Shown piece by piece: positions 1-8,482 of a stretch of DNA of 64,000 nt. Below the pieces are notes generated by a model. That model saw nothing but the letters and a program-made list of their open reading frames with translations, had not been told where the DNA came from and made no database searches. The stretch's first letter is position 1. Each line of letters begins with the position of its first letter. The position numbers and the translations under genes are program-made. This DNA comes from Acidobacteriota bacterium (GTDB lineage Bacteria; Acidobacteriota; Terriglobia; Terriglobales; Acidobacteriaceae), in assembly GCA_018268755.1 (NCBI GenBank), contig JAFDVW010000003.1, forward strand, positions 215,278-279,277, read 5' to 3'.

Positions 1-415
1 GACTCTCGACCACCCCGGGGACAACTTCGTGCTCCAGGCCGGAATAAAGGCTCTCGGTATTCTCGCGCACGATAATCAGGTCGACGTCGGGATAGCGTGT
101 GGGGATGTGCGGCAGATTGCTGATAGGACGGAAGTTGGCGAAGAGATCAAACTTCTTGCGCAGGGCCACGTTGATGCTGGAAAATCCGCCGCCCACGGGC
201 GTCGTCACCGGCCCCTTGAGCGCCACGTGGGTGCGTTCCACGGATTCGATCAGCTCTTTGGGGATGTATTCGTGGTATTTCTCGTAGGCTTCGGCGCCGG
301 CCTGAAAGCTCTCCCACTCGAACTTCAATCCGGTGGCTTCGACAATGCGCACCGCCGCGCGAGTGACTTCTGGACCAATACCATCTCCGGGAATCAACGT
401 GATCTTATAAGGCAT
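1..415 (-). CDS. NAD-type isocitrate dehydrogenase, N-terminal part (gene runs off the left edge)
   Basis: Only the first 138 residues are inside the window; the frame is open to the edge. The protein opens with the nucleotide-binding signature ITLIPGDGIGPEV, followed by ALKGPVTTPVGGG, the substrate-binding stretch INVALRKKFDLFANFRP and then RENTESLYSGLEHEVVPGVV. This combination is typical of the IDH3-like, NAD-dependent isocitrate dehydrogenases of the isocitrate/isopropylmalate dehydrogenase family, which convert isocitrate to 2-oxoglutarate in the TCA cycle. 3-Isopropylmalate dehydrogenase is possible but fits the GLEHEVVPGVV segment less well. The gene lies 51 bases after nrdR on the same strand, so co-transcription is possible. 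A second, E. coli-type isocitrate dehydrogenase is at 47895-49295. Confidence 0.85.
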   Translation of the reverse strand, partial: MPYKITLIPGDGIGPEVTRAAVRIVEATGLKFEWESFQAGAEAYEKYHEYIPKELIESVERTHVALKGPVTTPVGGGFSSINVALRKKFDLFANFRPISNLPHIPTRYPDVDLIIVRENTESLYSGLEHEVVPGVVES

Positions 416-466
416 ATATTTGGAATATCGGGCTAAGGCAATTTGAACTTGAAACGGAAAACCAGA

Positions 467-961
467 TTAATTCTTTAACGGCACTTTGGGCCGGACTTCG
501 GTAGCGTCCTTGCTCTTCAGCAGGTCTTTCAGCTCGGCCATGAATTCCTGCACGTCTTTGAAATCCAGATAGACTGAAGCGAAACGCACATAGGCCACTT
601 TGTCATGGCGGCGCAGGCGGTTCATGATCAGTTCGCCCAGTTCACTGGTTTTACGCTCGCGCTCGGGCGACTCGATGACAAAGGTCTCCGCCTCGTTCAC
701 GATCTGCTCCAGCTTGCTGATGGGGACGGGACGCTTTTCACAAGCGCGCAACAGGCCATTCAGAATTTTCTGGCGGTCGAATTTTTCCCGGCGTCCGTCC
801 TTTTTCACCACCATGTAAGGGATTTCGTCGATGCGCTCGTAGGTGGTGAAGCGCTTTTCACACTTCAGGCACTCGCGGCGGCGGCGAATGGAATCGGCTT
901 CCTTGCTCTCGCGCGAGTCCACCACTTTGTCGTTGGCAAAGCCGCAAAAAGGACACTTCAT
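467..961 (-). CDS. nrdR: Transcriptional repressor NrdR
   Basis: A 164-residue protein of normal family length. NrdR is a Zn/ATP-cone repressor of ribonucleotide reductase genes. The zinc ribbon is visible at the N-terminus (C3, C6, C31, C34, in MKCPFCGF and CLKCEKRFTTYE), followed by the ATP-cone (about residues 47-137, starting VVKKDGRREKFDRQKI). The frame continues six residues further upstream (MFFPTT), but NrdR proteins begin at MKCPFC, so the ATG at 959-961 was chosen. No ribonucleotide reductase gene is seen nearby; its targets must lie elsewhere. It is followed by the isocitrate dehydrogenase gene on the same strand. Confidence 0.95.
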   Translation of the reverse strand: MKCPFCGFANDKVVDSRESKEADSIRRRRECLKCEKRFTTYERIDEIPYMVVKKDGRREKFDRQKILNGLLRACEKRPVPISKLEQIVNEAETFVIESPERERKTSELGELIMNRLRRHDKVAYVRFASVYLDFKDVQEFMAELKDLLKSKDATEVRPKVPLKN

Positions 962-1098
962 GGTTGTAGGGAAGAACACCTATTGTAACAGGAGGGCGCG
1001 CGCGACACAGGACATGCCGGAAACGGGTGCCGGGAAAAGTAATGCCGGAAAGCCTCAGAGCACAAGGAGTTTCTTCGAGACAAGGCGGGACCCTGGGG

Positions 1099-2157
1099 TT
1101 AACTGGAGGCAGCTGGATCCGGAACGTCTTCCTCCTCGCGATGGCTCTCTTTCGAAAGCTTCACCAATGAGAGGCGGGCGCGGTGAGCGATCAGCAGCCC
1201 GATCGGCACGATGGCGAAGAAGGTCACCAGCCAGAGCATGATGCCGCAGCTGGCGGCCAGCTCGGGCGAAACGTCAAAGACATGCTGCAAGGTGGCGATG
1301 GTCGCCAGCTGGGAGCCGCCGCCGACCCCCGGCAGCTGGATCAACGATCCCACCATGCTCGAACCCATGAGCAGTAAAACCTGGGTCTGGGGGATTTCCA
1401 GCTCGGGATGGCCGTAGGCATGGGCCACTTCCTTGTAGGCCACGGCAATCATGCACCACATGACCAGCGAAACCACGGTAATCAGCAGGAAGGACAAGGG
1501 GCCATGGATGGTATTCAGGCCGCCGCGAAATTCACGGATACGCAGCGCCAGCTTGTGGCCCACGGTGGAGGCGCGCTGCGAGAATCGCCGTCCCACCCAG
1601 TCCGCCAGCTCTTCGCCCTTCCAGCTCAACACACAGGCCCCCGTACCCATCAGGGCGACCAGTCCGACCAGGACAAAGCCCAACTCGCGAAATTTGCTGT
1701 AGTAGCTCAGTTCTCGCGGGCCGGGGGTGAAGAAAAGCGCGATCACCAGCAGTAAGGCGTAAGCCCCGATATCGAAGATGCGTTCTACTGCCCATACGGC
1801 AAGTTGCGAGGAAAAGCTCAAGTCTTGCTTGTGGGCAATGAGATAAGGCCGGATGAGTTCGCCCGGACGCCCCAGCAACGCCAGCCCGGTAAAGCCGATG
1901 ATCGTCGGAGGGAGCATCTGCAGCGCCGTGGCTTTAGGACGCACCGGGCGCAGAAACAGCTTCCAGCGAATGGCGCGCATGGCATAACCCAGATAAATCA
2001 ACGCAATCGCATGGAAAATATGGATCTTACGAATATTGCTGGTCTGGCTCCAAAAGGTGGTCCAATCAAAATTGCGCCAGGTACGGAACTGGAAATACAC
2101 CAACACGGCGAACAACGTAATGCCGATGGCGTAAAGAAGCGTGCGCTTTCTATCCAT
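1099..2157 (-). CDS. Lysylphosphatidylglycerol synthase TM-region / flippase-like membrane protein
   Basis: A 352-residue integral membrane protein with about eight hydrophobic segments and the family hallmarks YAMRAIRWKLFLRP near residue 60, GRPGELIRPYLIA near residue 96 and LPGVGGGSQLA near residue 275. It resembles the membrane (flippase-like) half of MprF, formerly UPF0104, without a C-terminal lysyl-transferase domain. Members are thought to move lipids or lipid-linked molecules across the inner membrane; the substrate cannot be read from the sequence. The C-terminus is acidic and polar (SHREEEDVPDPAASS). It precedes nrdR on the same strand with a 137-base gap. Confidence 0.75.
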   Translation of the reverse strand: MDRKRTLLYAIGITLFAVLVYFQFRTWRNFDWTTFWSQTSNIRKIHIFHAIALIYLGYAMRAIRWKLFLRPVRPKATALQMLPPTIIGFTGLALLGRPGELIRPYLIAHKQDLSFSSQLAVWAVERIFDIGAYALLLVIALFFTPGPRELSYYSKFRELGFVLVGLVALMGTGACVLSWKGEELADWVGRRFSQRASTVGHKLALRIREFRGGLNTIHGPLSFLLITVVSLVMWCMIAVAYKEVAHAYGHPELEIPQTQVLLLMGSSMVGSLIQLPGVGGGSQLATIATLQHVFDVSPELAASCGIMLWLVTFFAIVPIGLLIAHRARLSLVKLSKESHREEEDVPDPAASS

Positions 2158-2298
2158 GGGGTGGGGAGGTGCTCGGGAGGCTTGCTTACCCGATCCGGCA
2201 AGCCCCGCCCAAGTACCCAGTCAAGGTAAATGACAGGAGAGGCGAGGTCAAACCCGGAGGCCGGAAGGGAAGGTCTCCATCGTGGCCGGCAAGTCTGC

Positions 2299-3039
2299 TT
2301 AGCGGGAAACGTCCTGTTTGGAGGCGGACGGTGAAGTGCTGCTGGCGACGGCAGGCCGGACAGTTTTCTTACTGGATACATTCCGGGCCGCTTTTTGGGC
2401 CGGGGCCTCTGCGGCTTTTTTGCGGTTATATTCCCGAATAATCCGGGCCACGTAAGCCCGGGTTTCATAGTAAGGCGGCACGCCGCGATACTTTTCCACC
2501 CGTCCGGGGCCGGCGTTGTAGGCCGCCAGCGCCTTGACCAGATCAAAGTTGTAGCGTTCCAGTAATTCGCGCAGGTAGCGGGAGCCACCCTCCACATTGG
2601 CTTGCGGATCAAAGGAGTTGGCGACGCCCAATTGTGCCGCGGTTTGCGGCATCAGCTGCATCAAGCCCTGCGCGCCTTTGGAAGAAACCGCCCGCGTATT
2701 GAAGCCGCTCTCGGCGTGGATCACACTCTGGATCAGCGCCGGGTCGAGGCGATGGCGCTGGCTGGCGTTGCCGATGACTTCGTCGAGCGAGGGCGTCGCG
2801 ACAGGCGCGGTGGCGGCGGGGCGAGATAAATCCTCTTCAAAGCGGGCAATCTCGGCCGTTGGAACATCGATGTAACCGCCGTTCTCGCTGAGAAACAGGC
2901 GGGTATCCGGACCAACAACTTCGCGGCGTTCGTGGCGAATGGAGAAACCGTTTTGCAGTACCGCCAGCTCCGATGCGGAGCCCAGTCCGCCCAGACCCAG
3001 CAGGCCAATCCACAAGCCGAGTTGCAGTCGCAGTCTCAC
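2299..3039 (-). CDS. Lytic transglycosylase, SLT domain, exported
   Basis: A 246-residue secreted murein hydrolase. Residues 1-23 form a signal peptide (RLRLQLGLWIGLLGLGGLGSA). The SLT/lysozyme-like domain spans about residues 85-200 with the catalytic glutamate E110 in IHAESGFNTRAVSSKGAQG, then GLMQLMP and the AYNAGPGRV motif. Such enzymes cleave the MurNAc-GlcNAc bond of peptidoglycan to give 1,6-anhydroMurNAc ends. The C-terminus is Lys/Ala/Ser rich and probably unstructured. The start codon is GTG, with AGGA eight bases upstream. A TATAAT hexamer on this strand (3055-3060) overlaps the stop codon of the preceding HAD gene and may serve as its own promoter. Confidence 0.9.
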   Translation of the reverse strand: MRLRLQLGLWIGLLGLGGLGSASELAVLQNGFSIRHERREVVGPDTRLFLSENGGYIDVPTAEIARFEEDLSRPAATAPVATPSLDEVIGNASQRHRLDPALIQSVIHAESGFNTRAVSSKGAQGLMQLMPQTAAQLGVANSFDPQANVEGGSRYLRELLERYNFDLVKALAAYNAGPGRVEKYRGVPPYYETRAYVARIIREYNRKKAAEAPAQKAARNVSSKKTVRPAVASSTSPSASKQDVSR

Positions 3040-3055
3040 ACGAAGATCCTGGAAA

Positions 3056-3928
3056 TTATAGGGCCACTTTGGCCGGGCCCAGCACTTGCGCGATGGCTTC
3101 AGCTACGCCATTTTCCCCGTTGGACGCGGTCACCGGCCAGCCGTTGGAGCGCATTTCTTCCGAGGCATTCCCCATGATAAATGGCACTCCGGCAAAGGCA
3201 AGCATTTCGATGTCGTTGTAATTGTCACCAATGGCCATGACCTGTTCGCGGGCAATTCCGCGATGTCTGGACCAGCGTTCCAGTGCATGGCCCTTGGAGC
3301 ATCCGGCGTTAAGGATGTCGAGCATGAGCAGGTCGCGCAGGGGATATTCCGTACGCAGGAGGGTCATCTCGTTCTGCAGGCCGGCGGCTTCCAGCGTGGT
3401 TTGCGCCTGGCGCATGCGTTCGATGGAGCCGCAGAACATGGCCTGGATGGGATCGCGGACCAGACACTGCTCAATCGGAATCAGAAACTCGATGAACTGG
3501 ATGTTCTTCTCCAGCCAGCGCTGAATGCTGGCGGTCAGGTCGTCCATGTGTTCCAGCACCAGCGCGCCTTTTTCTTCGCTGTCAAAGGTGATGACCATGT
3601 GCCCGCGGAATTCGTCCATGGCGGCACAAATTTTGCGGCAGGTGGCGGCCGGGAGGTAATCCCGGTGGAAGGTCTCGCCGGAGAGCGAGCGGGTGACCGC
3701 GCCATTGGAGCTGATGAGCCAGAAGTCGAAGCCCAGTTGTTGCGCGATGGGCAGAGCGAAGGTATGGCGGCGGCCGGTGGCCAGCACGATCTCCACTCCT
3801 TCCGCATGGGCACGGCGCAGCGCGGCCAGGTCGGCGGGCGAGACCTTGAATTCTGGGTTGAGCAGGGTGCCGTCGATATCGACGGCCAGGAGACGGATAG
3901 GAGGCTTCACCACAGAAAATTTTATCAT
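3056..3928 (-). CDS. HAD-superfamily Cof-type phosphatase
   Basis: A 290-residue cytoplasmic hydrolase of the Cof/YidA subfamily. The nucleophile motif LLAVDIDGTLLN (D17 and D19) is at the N-terminus; motif II is LATGRR, motif III the lysine near KGHALERW, and motif IV MAIGDNYNDIEML near residue 237. The large C2-type cap lies between motifs II and III. These enzymes dephosphorylate sugar phosphates, FMN or PLP; the substrate here is unknown. The 5' end is divergent from and close to the TPR-protein gene at 3991, so the 62-base gap must carry both start signals. It ends 16 bases before the transglycosylase start. Confidence 0.85.
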   Translation of the reverse strand: MIKFSVVKPPIRLLAVDIDGTLLNPEFKVSPADLAALRRAHAEGVEIVLATGRRHTFALPIAQQLGFDFWLISSNGAVTRSLSGETFHRDYLPAATCRKICAAMDEFRGHMVITFDSEEKGALVLEHMDDLTASIQRWLEKNIQFIEFLIPIEQCLVRDPIQAMFCGSIERMRQAQTTLEAAGLQNEMTLLRTEYPLRDLLMLDILNAGCSKGHALERWSRHRGIAREQVMAIGDNYNDIEMLAFAGVPFIMGNASEEMRSNGWPVTASNGENGVAEAIAQVLGPAKVAL

Positions 3929-3990
3929 TGCGGCGAGTGACAGGCGTAATCCCGGCCCCTCCGCGCATCTGTGGTAAGTTGGGCAAAGCT

Positions 3991-4728
3991 ATGGGGTCGC
4001 TGCTCTTTTTCGCCTTTTCCTGGTGGGGCATTCTGCTTCGCATCGTGGCCCTGGTCCACTTTGTGCGCCGCCGCCCAGACACCATCTGGCTGTGGATCAT
4101 CCTCTTTCATTGGGTGGGGGCCCTGGCTTACATCGTGATGGAAGTGATTCCCGATGCCGGCCTGCTGCGGCAATCCTTCAAAGTCTTTCCCCGGCGCCGG
4201 CGGATTGATGAACTGGAGGCGGCGATCCTGGACAATCCTTCGGCCGGGAATTACGAGGAGTTGGCCGATCTGTTTCTCGAGGACGGCAACTATGCCCGGG
4301 CGCGCGCGTGTTACGACAAGGCCATTTCCGCGCGCACCGATTCGCCCGACCCTTTCTACCGCCGGGCCATTGCCGAGATCGAGTTGCAGGACTATCCCGC
4401 CGCCTTGCCGGACCTGGAGCACGTGGTCGCGGCCGACGCTAAATACGATTTCTATCGCGCGCCCGGGCTGCTGGCGCATGTCTACGCCAAGACGGGAAGC
4501 CCGGAGAAGGCGGAAGCCCTGTTTCAGGAGGTGACCAAGATTTCCACCCTCTCGGAGACCTATCTGAACTACGCGGAATTCCTCGCCTCGCAAGGACGCA
4601 AACCGGAAGCGCGCGAGTGGGCGCAGAAAGTCCTCGCCAAAAAGCCCACCATGCCAGGGTATCTGAAGCGGCGGGAGCGTCCCTGGTTCCGCAAGGCCAA
4701 TGGTCTGTTGAAGCGAGTAACGCAGTAA
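3991..4728 (+). CDS. TPR membrane protein with PLDc_N-like N-terminus
   Basis: A 245-residue protein. Residues 1-55 carry two hydrophobic segments (LLFFAFSWWGILLRIVALVHF and TIWLWIILFHWVGALAYIVME) resembling the N-terminal membrane domain of cardiolipin-synthase-like proteins. Residues 75-225 are helical TPR-type repeats (NYEELADLFLEDGNYARARACYDKAI, then further units ending LNYAEFLASQGRKPEAREWAQ). A scaffold or assembly role at the inner membrane is inferred; no catalytic motif is seen. The frame is open 21 residues upstream, but that stretch (MRRVTGVIPAPPRI) overlaps the divergent HAD gene and lacks family-like features, so the ATG at 3991 was chosen. Confidence 0.75.
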   Translation: MGSLLFFAFSWWGILLRIVALVHFVRRRPDTIWLWIILFHWVGALAYIVMEVIPDAGLLRQSFKVFPRRRRIDELEAAILDNPSAGNYEELADLFLEDGNYARARACYDKAISARTDSPDPFYRRAIAEIELQDYPAALPDLEHVVAADAKYDFYRAPGLLAHVYAKTGSPEKAEALFQEVTKISTLSETYLNYAEFLASQGRKPEAREWAQKVLAKKPTMPGYLKRRERPWFRKANGLLKRVTQ

Positions 4729-4739
4729 ACCCATGCCAA

Positions 4740-4859
4740 ATTGTGTGTGGGCGCGGGCCCTTCGACTACGCTCAGGGCAGGCTGCCCCCGCGTAGCATCG
4801 AGCGGGCAGAAACACTCGCTCCCACACAAGCAAAGAATCAATCTGCGATACACTCTCCT
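4740..4859. repeat. Imperfect inverted repeat around a half-copy of the TCGAAGGATCC-type repeat
   Basis: The spacer before thrC contains outward inverted arms (TTGTGTGTGGGCG at 4741-4753 and CGCTCCCACACAAG at 4817-4830) flanking CCCTTCGACTACGCTCAGGG at 4758-4777. That core matches the right arm of the repeat family seen at 10990, 12351, 36909, 37140 and 39414. No independent terminator was recognised. A TACACT hexamer just before the thrC start could be a -10 element, with no convincing -35. Confidence 0.5.
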
Positions 4860-6062
4860 GTGGCCCGGATCTCTTATCTTGAATGCACCCGCTGCGGCGA
4901 GCATTATTCCGCCGAAACCCCGCAAACCATTTGTCCGAAAGACGGCGGCATCCTCTATGTCCGCTACGATCTGGCGGGGTTGAAGCCAAGCTTTCGTCCC
5001 ACCATGCTGCCCGGGCGCACTGCCAGCATGTGGCGCTATGCCGAAGTTCTGCCTGAGGCCGATCCGGTCTCGCTCGGGGAAGGGTTCACCCCTCTGCTGC
5101 ACAGCCGTGAGTACGCCAACGTCTACATCAAGGACGAGGGACTGAATCCCACCGGCTCCTTCAAAGCGCGCGGGCTTTCCGCTGCTGTGACCATGTGCCG
5201 GGCCTACGGCCTGAAAAAAGTTGCCATTCCTTCCGCCGGCAATGCCGCCAGTGCCTTGGCCGCGTATTCCGCCGCGGCCGGTATCGAAGCCCACATCTTC
5301 ATGCCGAAAGATGTTCCTCTGGCCAATCGCGTGGAGTGTGAGAGTTACGGGGCCCATGTCACCCTGGTCGATGGATTGATCAGCGATTGCGCCCGCATAG
5401 TGGCCGAGCGCAAAGAACAGGAAGGCTGGTTCGACATCTCAACGCTGAAAGAGCCCTTCCGCGTCGAGGGCAAGAAGACTATGGCCTACGAGGCCGTCGA
5501 GCAACTGGGTTGGCAGGTGCCGCAGGGCATCATCTATCCCACCGGCGGCGGGGTGGGCATGATCGGCATGTGGAAAGCCTTCGAGGAGATGGAAGCCCTG
5601 GGTTGGATTGGCAGCGCGCGGCCGAAGATGATTTCCGTGCAAGCCTCCGGGTGCGCGCCGATTGCCCGCGCCTGGGACGAAGGCAAAGCGAGTTCCGAGT
5701 TCTGGCAGAACGCGGCCACCTCCGCCGCGGGCCTGCGGGTCCCCAAGCCCTACGGCGATTACTTGGTGCTCGACATCCTGAAGAAGAGCGGTGGCACGGC
5801 CGTGGCGGCCAGCGACGACGAGATCATGGACGCCTTCCTGCACTGGTCGCGTGTGGAAGGAGTATTTGCCGCGCCGGAAGGGGCGGCCGCGCTGGTGGCT
5901 TACCGGAAACTGCTGGCCAGCGGATTCTTCAAGGCGAGTGACAACGTGGTGCTCTTCAATACCGGTTCGGGGCTGAAATATCTGGACGTCATCGAAAGCC
6001 GGAAAAAGAAGTCGTCACCGCCCGCCTCACGCCACATCGGTGGCATCATCGGCCCCTACTAG
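4860..6062 (+). CDS. thrC: Threonine synthase
   Basis: A 400-residue PLP enzyme that turns O-phosphohomoserine into threonine. The N-terminus has a short zinc-ribbon-like segment (C9, C12, C25 in LECTRCGEHYS and TICPKDGG), common in one class of threonine synthases. The PLP lysine is K102 in NPTGSFKARGLSAAV; the phosphate-binding loop is PTGGGVGMIGMW. The upstream frame is open to 4617 but overlaps the TPR gene and repeat DNA, so GTG at 4860, which begins ARISYLECTRCG, is preferred. The last 36 bases overlap the 3' end of the convergent MFS gene. No other threonine genes are adjacent. Confidence 0.9.
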   Translation: MARISYLECTRCGEHYSAETPQTICPKDGGILYVRYDLAGLKPSFRPTMLPGRTASMWRYAEVLPEADPVSLGEGFTPLLHSREYANVYIKDEGLNPTGSFKARGLSAAVTMCRAYGLKKVAIPSAGNAASALAAYSAAAGIEAHIFMPKDVPLANRVECESYGAHVTLVDGLISDCARIVAERKEQEGWFDISTLKEPFRVEGKKTMAYEAVEQLGWQVPQGIIYPTGGGVGMIGMWKAFEEMEALGWIGSARPKMISVQASGCAPIARAWDEGKASSEFWQNAATSAAGLRVPKPYGDYLVLDILKKSGGTAVAASDDEIMDAFLHWSRVEGVFAAPEGAAALVAYRKLLASGFFKASDNVVLFNTGSGLKYLDVIESRKKKSSPPASRHIGGIIGPY

Positions 6063-7322
6063 TTCGCGGCCTTTGGTCTCGGGAATCTGCGTGGCCACCA
6101 GCATGGAGAAGAAGTAGCCCGCGGCGCACAGGAAAAAAGCCCAGCTCAGGCCCTTTCGTTGTCCTACCCATCCGATCACAAAGGGGGAAATCGAACTGAG
6201 CGTGCGCGCGCCATTGTAGGTAAATCCCAGCGCCCGGGCCCGCACGCTGGTGGGGAAGATTTCGCTGGCAATGACTCCAGAGCCGGAGAACAGGCCGGTG
6301 CCGAAAAATGCCGCCAAGGTGCCTACGACTAAAATTTCCCAGGGCCGCCGCGCGACGGCGTACAACGGGACCATAACGGCCGCCATGCCGGCGTAGAGAA
6401 GAAAAGATTTTCTACGTCCGAGATATTCGGCCATCCAGCCGAAGCTGCCATAGCCCGGCAGCATGCCGAACAAGTTCAAAATCACCATCAGCGTGGTCGT
6501 GCCCATGACGCCCATGCCGCGCCCGCCTTGTTCCACCGGCAGCGAAAGATACGGAGGAATCCACGTAAACAGCCCCCAGTATCCGAACATGCCGAAGAAA
6601 TTCATGAAGAGCAGAGCCAGGGTCGGTTTGCGATAGGGAGGCTGAAAGATGTTCCAGAACCCGGGTTGAGAGACTTTGCTGCCCGCGTCTTGGCCGGCCG
6701 TCTGCAACTGCTCGCCGTGGTGCTTCTGCCATATCTCCGATTCGGGAACGCCCCGCCGGATCCATAGCGTGACCAGGGCCGGCAACACGCCGATAAAAAA
6801 CACCACCCGCCAGTTGGCGAAGTGCAGAAACATTCCGGCACAGAAAGAAGCAACGGCGTAGCCGATGGCCCACGAGGCCTGCACAATGGAGAGCGCCTTG
6901 GCGCGCAAGGCGGCGGGCCAGGTTTCCGCGACCAGGGTGGCGCCGGTGTTCCATTCTCCCCCCATGCCGAGGCCGAGGATGAAGCGCGCCACGGCCAGCA
7001 TCAGCACCGACGTGGCCAGTCCCGAGGCAAACGAGCACAGCGAGTATGTCAGGATGCTGAGCATGAGTGCGCGCTTGCGCCCCAGGTGGTCGGCGATAAA
7101 CCCGAAGAGCACGCCACCCAGCCCGGATGCGAGCAAGGTCAGGGTTCCCAGCAGCCCGCCTGTGGCCTTGCTCATGCCCAGGTCGCGCATGATGTGGGTG
7201 AGCACCAGAGCGTAAAGCATGGCGTCAAAGGCGTCGAGCATCCAGCCCAGTGCGGCGGCCAGCAGGGTGCGCCGTTGGGCAGGGCTGACTTGGGAGATAG
7301 GGAACCCGAGGCTGGCAGGCAT
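6027..7322 (-). CDS. MFS transporter, sugar/aromatic-acid symporter type
   Basis: A 431-residue major facilitator with about 12 transmembrane segments. The signature after TM2 is FIADHLGRKRALML and the TM4-5 stretch is ARFILGLGMGGEWNTGATLVAE, as in aromatic acid:H+ and sialate-type symporters; TM1 carries the GWMLDAFDAMLYALV motif of that group. It should import or export a small organic acid or sugar across the inner membrane; the substrate cannot be told from sequence. The 3' end overlaps thrC by 36 bases in convergent orientation. It lies 69 bases after ribF on the same strand and may share its transcript. Confidence 0.85.
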   Translation of the reverse strand: MPASLGFPISQVSPAQRRTLLAAALGWMLDAFDAMLYALVLTHIMRDLGMSKATGGLLGTLTLLASGLGGVLFGFIADHLGRKRALMLSILTYSLCSFASGLATSVLMLAVARFILGLGMGGEWNTGATLVAETWPAALRAKALSIVQASWAIGYAVASFCAGMFLHFANWRVVFFIGVLPALVTLWIRRGVPESEIWQKHHGEQLQTAGQDAGSKVSQPGFWNIFQPPYRKPTLALLFMNFFGMFGYWGLFTWIPPYLSLPVEQGGRGMGVMGTTTLMVILNLFGMLPGYGSFGWMAEYLGRRKSFLLYAGMAAVMVPLYAVARRPWEILVVGTLAAFFGTGLFSGSGVIASEIFPTSVRARALGFTYNGARTLSSISPFVIGWVGQRKGLSWAFFLCAAGYFFSMLVATQIPETKGRELVGADDATDVA

Positions 7323-7391
7323 TGGCTAAGGATTCTCGGGGTTACAGCTGGAATTGGCAATCGAAAACTAGTCCTCGGACGGGCCGAGGCC

Positions 7392-8339
7392 TCAGGCCCC
7401 GCCCAACTTGAGGAGATGAAGATACCGCCGCGCCTTCTTTACGTCGCGCGCGATCTGCTCACGCAGGGCGTCGATGGAAGGGAATTTGATCTCGTTGCGT
7501 AGCCGCTGGTAGAAGTGGACTTCCACTTCGGTTTCCGGGCCCAACTCCAGAGGATGGAAGTTGAGCAAGTGGGTTTCCACCGCAAACAATTCGTCGCCGA
7601 AGGTCGGACGATTGCCGACATTGGTCACGGAATCAAAGCATTCTTGCCCCACGCGGGTCCTCGTAATGTAGACCCCATCTTTCGGAACTAATTCTTCGTA
7701 GCGGTTCAGATTGATGGTGGGCACCGTGTACTTCGAACCATAGCCTCGTCCCCGCCCCGGCGTGGAGAGAATACAGAAGGGGCGGGTCAGCAAATAGCGG
7801 GCGCGGCTGACCTCTCCCTGGCGGACCAGCTCGCGGATGCGGCTGCTCGAGACCGTCTCGTGACGCAGCTGCATCTCGGGATAGGTCTTTACCGTAAAGC
7901 CCATTTCCTGGCCGAACTCCGCCAGCAGTTCCACACTCCCCGCGGCTTTGTGCCCGAAATGAAAGTTGTAGCCTTCGTGGACCTCGCGAGCACGCAGCTT
8001 CTTCTTCAGAATGCGCTCCGCAAACTGCCGCGGGGTAAGCAGGGAAAGGTCGCGGGTGAAGGGAAGCAGGAGAACGGCATCGATCTCTGTCGTTGCCAGC
8101 AGGCGGAGCTTCTCTGGCGTGGGCGTGAGCAGCTTCAGTCCGGCGTCGGGACGGAGAATCCGCACCGGGTGCGGCTCAAAGGTGACGGCCACGGCCTTCA
8201 GGCTGCGCGCTTTGGCATGCCGGGAGATCTCAGCCAACATGCTGCGGTGGGCGCGATGCACCCCGTCGAAGTTGCCCACGCTCACCACCGTGGGGCCGAA
8301 ATCTGCTGGAATGTCCTCGAACTTGTGAAAAATCTGCAT
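7392..8339 (-). CDS. ribF: Bifunctional riboflavin kinase / FAD synthetase
   Basis: A 315-residue protein of full family length. The N-terminal FMN adenylyltransferase domain shows GNFDGVHRAH (residues 22-31) and SSSRIRE (164-170). The C-terminal riboflavin kinase domain (about 186-310) has GRGRGYGSKYTVPTINL and the acidic catalytic region near VETHLLNF. It makes FMN and then FAD in the cytoplasm. No FMN riboswitch is seen upstream; the spacer instead carries word-like repeats at 8377-8482. The MFS gene follows on the same strand. Confidence 0.95.
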   Translation of the reverse strand: MQIFHKFEDIPADFGPTVVSVGNFDGVHRAHRSMLAEISRHAKARSLKAVAVTFEPHPVRILRPDAGLKLLTPTPEKLRLLATTEIDAVLLLPFTRDLSLLTPRQFAERILKKKLRAREVHEGYNFHFGHKAAGSVELLAEFGQEMGFTVKTYPEMQLRHETVSSSRIRELVRQGEVSRARYLLTRPFCILSTPGRGRGYGSKYTVPTINLNRYEELVPKDGVYITRTRVGQECFDSVTNVGNRPTFGDELFAVETHLLNFHPLELGPETEVEVHFYQRLRNEIKFPSIDALREQIARDVKKARRYLHLLKLGGA

Positions 8340-8376
8340 TCGCTAATCGTTAGACCTAAATCTTTCAAACTAAATC

Positions 8377-8482
8377 TTCACCACGGAGACACAGAGGCAC
8401 AGAGTCGCACATGGGAAACCCAGACTTTTGCTTTCGTTCTTGGAGTTTCGTTTTTCATCCGTGTTATCCGTGAAATCCGTGG
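8377..8482. repeat. Word-like intergenic repeats (CACGGAGACACAGAGG and ATCCGTG types)
   Basis: Two short runs are visible: CACCACGGAGACACAGAGGC with a following CACAGAG (8377-8410), and CATCCGTGTTATCCGTGAAA followed by TCCGTGGC (8455-8482). The second is a degenerate tandem of an 8-10 base ATCCGTG unit. The same vocabulary recurs at 13974-14007 and 41556-41604. The last unit abuts the stop codon (TAG, bases 8485-8483) of the neighbouring hydrolase gene. Function unknown. Confidence 0.6.

Noticed and set aside
3086..3940. A 284-codon plus-strand frame opposite the HAD phosphatase
   Set aside because: The minus strand has all four HAD motifs; the plus frame has none.
7323..8376. An FMN riboswitch near ribF
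   Set aside because: The spacer upstream of ribF is only the word-like repeats; no conserved RFN-element helices are seen.
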